Below are positions 6,950 to 10,143 of a stretch of 10,143 nucleotides of DNA, in pieces. Position 1 is the first letter of the stretch; each line of letters begins with the position of its first letter. The stretch lies in contig CADFRV010000081.1 in assembly GCA_902836725.1 (NCBI GenBank), forward strand, positions 1-10,143. The letters run 5' to 3'. The notes beneath the pieces are model-generated. The model made no database searches and was not told the origin of the DNA. It saw only the letters and a program-made list of their open reading frames with translations. The stretch is from Muribaculaceae bacterium. GTDB lineage: Bacteria; Bacteroidota; Bacteroidia; Bacteroidales; Muribaculaceae. The position numbers and the translations under genes are program-made.

Positions 6950-9262
6950 TCAGATGGATACGGATGCTCCAACGGTGAGGGAGCGCGGAAGCGCCGGACC
7001 GTAGATGTAGCCGGAGTCGCGGTTTGAGCCGGTATCGAAATCGCGCTGATATGAGTTGAAGATATTTTCCATGCCGGCGGTGACGTCAAGCGAGATCCTG
7101 TCTATCATTCTGAAAGTATACGTCAGACGCAGGGAAGCGTCAAAGAACGTGGGCGTGCGCACGGCAATATCCACCGGCGTCCCCGATCCGGCAATATGCT
7201 GCACCGTCATGGGACCGGTGAGCGTGCCTGACAGCATAGCCTTGAGATGATGGGTGATCTCCCAGTTGGCCGTTATGTATCCATACAGATCAGGGGTGCG
7301 GAACATCCTTTTTTCCGGTGCCACATCGGGATTGTCGCTCCACACTTCGGGCTTCTTGTAGCGGCTACGCTGCAAGGTCAGGCCGGCCTGCATGTCGAAA
7401 TGACTTGAGAAAAACGCCTTAGCCTCCAGGTTCAGTCCGAGCACACGCGCGCCCGATCCGTTGTAGCGCTCGAGCACGGCATTGCCCAGGGCATCGGTGC
7501 CTTCGAGCTGACGGAGAGCGAACACATCGCGCAGGTCCGTGAAAAATCCCTCCACAAGAAAGTTTGTCTGCACATTGCCGAACCGTTGGTACATGTCGGC
7601 TGAAAGGCTCACGCTCTGCGAGCTCTCCTGTTTGAGACCGGGTGCAAGCACTGTCACCACACGCTCGCCGCCCACGATTGCCACATGGAAATCCTCGTCG
7701 TATGCCTGCGGCGACCTGAAACCGGTGGAGTATGACGCCCTGAAATTGAAATTGGCCGACGGATTGAACCTTACGTTCACACGTGGCGACACGATGGGGT
7801 TCTTAATGAGGGAATGCTTGTCGATGCGCGCGCCCACAAGAAATCCCACCCGCTCGTCGCGCCACTCGTTCTGCAGATACGCGCTGTAGATATTCACGCG
7901 CTGCAGGATATTGTGATCGTAACCCACAGTCACATCATGCAGACGGTTGAAGGAGTATTCCACCCCGCTTACAAGCTCCGCGGGCATGAAGAGGAAACGG
8001 TCCATAGGATGCGTCCACTGGCCGCCGGCGGTAACGACAATGTCGGAAGTGCGGCCGTAGGCATTAGGATCCATCTCCGATCCGTAATAACTTTTGCGAC
8101 GCGTGTTCTGCATGGCTGAAAACACCGAGATATGGTCGCGGCGGTCGCGCACCCACATGTCGTATGTGGCCTCGGCAGAATGGATATTGTGGTCGGCCTC
8201 CTCAGCCACCATCGCCATATGCGGCGGCTGATCAGTATTGTCTCCGCCGCGACGGTACTCATGTGTGTTGTGGTATTCAAGTGTCAGGCGCGACGCGTCA
8301 CCGGGGCGCATGAAAGCCCTCGCCCCTACGGTCTGGCTCTTCAGAAGGGCTATCTCTGTATAGCCGTCGGAGTCGTGGTCATATCCGTCGCGGTAACGGC
8401 TCTGGCCATACACCATGATACCGGCGTTGCTCTTGTCGGTCACCACCGAGGCGTTCATCGTAGTGTTGTTGTCGAGACTGCCGGAAATCCCCACAGAAGT
8501 AAGCGTATGCGATATCTGCGCGGAGTTCGACTGGGGATCCTTGGTGATTATGTTTATCGTGCCACCTATGGCCGAAGACCCGAAAAGTGCCGAACCGCCG
8601 CCACGCATCACTTCTATGCGTTCTATCATGTTCGCGGGTATATGCTCCAGACCATACACTCCCGCAAGAGCGGAAAATACCGGACGGGAATTCATCAGTA
8701 TCTGTGAATAATGACCGTCGAGGCCGTTGATCCTCACCTGGGTGAAACCGCAGTTCTGGCAGTCGTTCTCCACCCTCACCCCGGGCTGGAAGTCCAGGCC
8801 GTCGGCAAGCGAGCAGGCGCCTATGTCCGTGAGCAGCTTCCCCGTGGTGATGTTGACCAGTGCCGGACTCTCCCTGCGCTTGGTCTCTGTCTTGGAGGAT
8901 GTCACTACCACCTGGTCAAGCATGAATGCGTCGGGAGCAAGGCTGAAATCCAGCTGTGCCGTGCCACCCGCAGCCACAGATATTCTGGCGCTCCCTGCGC
9001 CATAACCGATATACGATGCTTCCACTGTATAGGTACCGGGGGCAAGGTTGTCCAGCTTGTAGTCCCCCGCCTCGTCGGTCGCACACACTCTGGAAGAGCC
9101 TGCAATCTGGATCCTGCAATACGGGAGTGGTGAACTGTTCTCTGTATCGGTCACATGCCCCGAGATGCTCCCCGTTGCGGTTGCCGCAACGGCTGATGTA
9201 TCAGCATACATCAATAGGGTCATGGCAAGAGCCATGACAACAATTATGATTCGTCTTGTCAT
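6950..9262 (-). CDS. TonB-dependent outer-membrane receptor, probable metal or metal-complex transporter
   Basis: The protein is 770 residues from the ATG at 9262. This start puts MTRRIIIVVMALAMTLLMYA at the front as a normal signal peptide; an ATG at 9298 would add 12 non-signal residues. A carboxypeptidase-like regulatory domain spans about 32-112, followed by a TonB-box-like DQVVVTSSK (116-124). The plug domain (about 125-242) contains LDFQPGVRVENDCQNCGF, GGGSALFGSSAIGGTINIITK and a Cys168-x-x-Cys171 pair. The beta-barrel ends in an aromatic-poor SLTVGASVSI strand. Residues 331-361, probably an external loop, hold His331, 334, 348, 358 and 361. Energy comes from TonB-ExbBD, not present here. 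With a histidine-rich secreted protein just upstream, I infer uptake of a transition metal or metal complex; a cobalamin or siderophore substrate is also possible. Confidence 0.93.
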   Translation of the reverse strand: MTRRIIIVVMALAMTLLMYADTSAVAATATGSISGHVTDTENSSPLPYCRIQIAGSSRVCATDEAGDYKLDNLAPGTYTVEASYIGYGAGSARISVAAGGTAQLDFSLAPDAFMLDQVVVTSSKTETKRRESPALVNITTGKLLTDIGACSLADGLDFQPGVRVENDCQNCGFTQVRINGLDGHYSQILMNSRPVFSALAGVYGLEHIPANMIERIEVMRGGGSALFGSSAIGGTINIITKDPQSNSAQISHTLTSVGISGSLDNNTTMNASVVTDKSNAGIMVYGQSRYRDGYDHDSDGYTEIALLKSQTVGARAFMRPGDASRLTLEYHNTHEYRRGGDNTDQPPHMAMVAEEADHNIHSAEATYDMWVRDRRDHISVFSAMQNTRRKSYYGSEMDPNAYGRTSDIVVTAGGQWTHPMDRFLFMPAELVSGVEYSFNRLHDVTVGYDHNILQRVNIYSAYLQNEWRDERVGFLVGARIDKHSLIKNPIVSPRVNVRFNPSANFNFRASYSTGFRSPQAYDEDFHVAIVGGERVVTVLAPGLKQESSQSVSLSADMYQRFGNVQTNFLVEGFFTDLRDVFALRQLEGTDALGNAVLERYNGSGARVLGLNLEAKAFFSSHFDMQAGLTLQRSRYKKPEVWSDNPDVAPEKRMFRTPDLYGYITANWEITHHLKAMLSGTLTGPMTVQHIAGSGTPVDIAVRTPTFFDASLRLTYTFRMIDRISLDVTAGMENIFNSYQRDFDTGSNRDSGYIYGPALPRSLTVGASVSI
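9172..9213 (-). repeat. Tandem hairpins in the 5' coding part of the receptor gene
   Basis: CCGTTGCGG (9172-9180) pairs perfectly with CCGCAACGG (9184-9192) around a 3-base loop. Next to it TGATGTA (9194-9200) pairs with TACATCA (9207-9213) around 6 bases. They cover the end of the signal-peptide coding region. They may affect early translation, or may simply reflect alanine- and threonine-rich codons. Confidence 0.35.
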
Positions 9263-9335
9263 TATTGGTCTATTGTTCAGCGACTGACCGGCATACATTG
9301 CGGACAGTCACACGGTTAGGTTGAAACGTAGATAT

Positions 9336-9689
9336 TCACTGAAACAATAGACAGGCGGGAGGAGCCCGCAGGTAAAGATGGTTCTTGCCTACGGAAACAT
9401 ATACGGGCTTACAGAACCATTCCTGCAATACGGAGCGGCATTCGGGAACAGCGATCTCCTGCACGGCCGTTCCCTGGAAAGCAGCCACTGCGGCATTGAA
9501 TCCCGCGATCTGGTCAAAAGAATTGTGTGAGTGGGTATGCCCGGATGAAGGGAAATAAGGGTGGGAGTGTGTGACTACACCATAGTGGCTGTCATTATGG
9601 GTGTGTGTGAAAACGATGTTCGAGAATACGAAATTCACGAACAACGCCATCAGCAAGACTGCAAATATGGAACGAGCTTTCTCTTTCAC
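9336..9689 (-). CDS. Small secreted histidine-rich protein, probable metal binding
   Basis: The protein is 117 residues. Residues of about 8-27 (IFAVLLMALFVNFVFSNIVF) form a signal peptide or membrane anchor. Directly after it come eight histidines within 27 residues: His29, 31, 35, 41, 43, 51, 53 and 55, in THTHNDSH, THSHPY and GHTHSH. Three cysteines (84, 93, 113) lie further on, and the chain ends in LYLRAPPACLLFQ. I know similar short proteins with HTH/HSHP motifs from Bacteroidetes near TonB-dependent receptors, but I cannot name an established function. Periplasmic or surface binding of zinc, nickel or copper for the receptor encoded 73 bp downstream is an inference. The start is GTG at 9689; no ATG or other start lies between it and an upstream in-frame stop at about 9730. 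Confidence 0.82.
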   Translation of the reverse strand: MKEKARSIFAVLLMALFVNFVFSNIVFTHTHNDSHYGVVTHSHPYFPSSGHTHSHNSFDQIAGFNAAVAAFQGTAVQEIAVPECRSVLQEWFCKPVYVSVGKNHLYLRAPPACLLFQ

Positions 9690-9738
9690 CCAGATACAGG
9701 TACCCTTTAAAATAGTCCTTACAGAAGGTTATGCGACG

Positions 9739-9770
9739 CAAAGTTACTATTTTCCAGGCAAATTACCAAC
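9739..9770 (-). promoter_or_regulatory. Candidate promoter of the histidine-rich protein/receptor operon
   Basis: On the - strand GTTG (plus-strand 9767-9770) is followed after 20 bases by TAACTTTG (9739-9746). This matches the Bacteroides TTTG, 19-21 bases, TAnnTTTG promoter pattern. The leader to the GTG at 9689 would be about 40 bases. I could not identify a Fur- or Zur-type operator. Confidence 0.6.
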
Positions 9771-9823
9771 CGTCGGCATTCCTTACGGACACTTGCGGGC
9801 TACGGCTCTTTATTTAACTATGT

Positions 9824-10143
9824 TCATTCTGTTTCGAGAATAGATTGCACCATACGCCGCAATTCTTCTCGGTTCGGCAGATACAACTGGTATTTTGAAA
9901 CAAAAATATTACTGTCCATTCCATAGGTGGCATACTCTACCACAAGCTCATTCTTTGAATGACATAATACTATTCCAATAGGCTTATTGTCATCCGGCTG
10001 AGATATTTCGTTGGCAAAATATCCAAGGTACATATTCATCTGTCCTATATCATAATGCTTTACTCCCGCACGCTTCAAATCTATCAAAATATAACATTTC
10101 AATATGGCATGGTAAAATACTAAATCGACATAATAATGGGTGC
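9824..10143 (-). CDS. YhcG/DUF1016 family PD-(D/E)XK nuclease, C-terminal part
   Basis: The frame stays open to the window edge, so the start lies beyond 10143; the internal TTG at 10102 is not the start. The visible 106 residues begin HYYVDLVFYH and continue with CYILIDLKR, GQMNMYLGYFANE, KPIGIVLCHSKN and FVSKYQLYLPNREELR. These are the signature blocks of the YhcG C-terminal nuclease domain (DUF1016). The Asp of YVDLV and the Asp-x-Lys of IDLK supply the PD-(D/E)XK catalytic residues, so the active site looks intact. Full-length members are about 340-380 residues, with an N-terminal DUF1016 helical domain not visible here. They are often found near restriction systems and on genomic islands. 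The gene is clearly more AT-rich than the rest of the window, which suggests horizontal acquisition. Confidence 0.9.
   Translation of the reverse strand, partial: THYYVDLVFYHAILKCYILIDLKRAGVKHYDIGQMNMYLGYFANEISQPDDNKPIGIVLCHSKNELVVEYATYGMDSNIFVSKYQLYLPNREELRRMVQSILETE

Noticed and set aside
8132..8707. 191-residue open frame on the + strand opposite the receptor gene
   Set aside because: It is antisense to a clear TonB-dependent receptor and has no family resemblance.

Overview
The window looks like chromosomal DNA from a member of the Bacteroidales. The AhpC and AhpF proteins, the carboxypeptidase-like domain fused to a TonB-dependent receptor, and three upstream boxes matching the Bacteroidetes -7 consensus TAnnTTTG all point that way. 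The moderately high GC of most genes would suit Muribaculaceae, but the family assignment is an inference.

Left part (1-3260, + strand). The window opens inside a YidE/YbjL/AspT-type transporter, of which the last 247 codons are present. A peroxide-detoxification pair follows: ahpC (peroxiredoxin) and ahpF (its flavoprotein reductase). A strong hairpin with a T-run lies between the two genes, and an inverted repeat lies directly before the ahpC start. A perfect 44-bp palindrome closes the pair and separates it from the convergent genes to the right.

Middle part (3262-6830, - strand). A secreted protein of unknown function with a carboxypeptidase-like regulatory domain is preceded by about 600 bp without a gene. 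Inside that gap sits a 311-bp element bounded by 47-bp inverted repeats, with a nested hairpin. It resembles a non-autonomous mobile element (MITE) or a structured repeat. Upstream is an nfeD-SPFH (stomatin/QmcA-like) membrane pair with a good candidate promoter.

Right part (6870-10143, - strand). A small secreted histidine-rich protein and a TonB-dependent receptor form a likely two-gene operon. It has a good candidate promoter in front and a hairpin terminator behind, and the histidine clusters suggest transition-metal handling. The window ends in the C-terminal part of an AT-rich YhcG/DUF1016 PD-(D/E)XK nuclease gene, which looks like accessory DNA.

I saw no rRNA, tRNA, CRISPR array or transposase gene.
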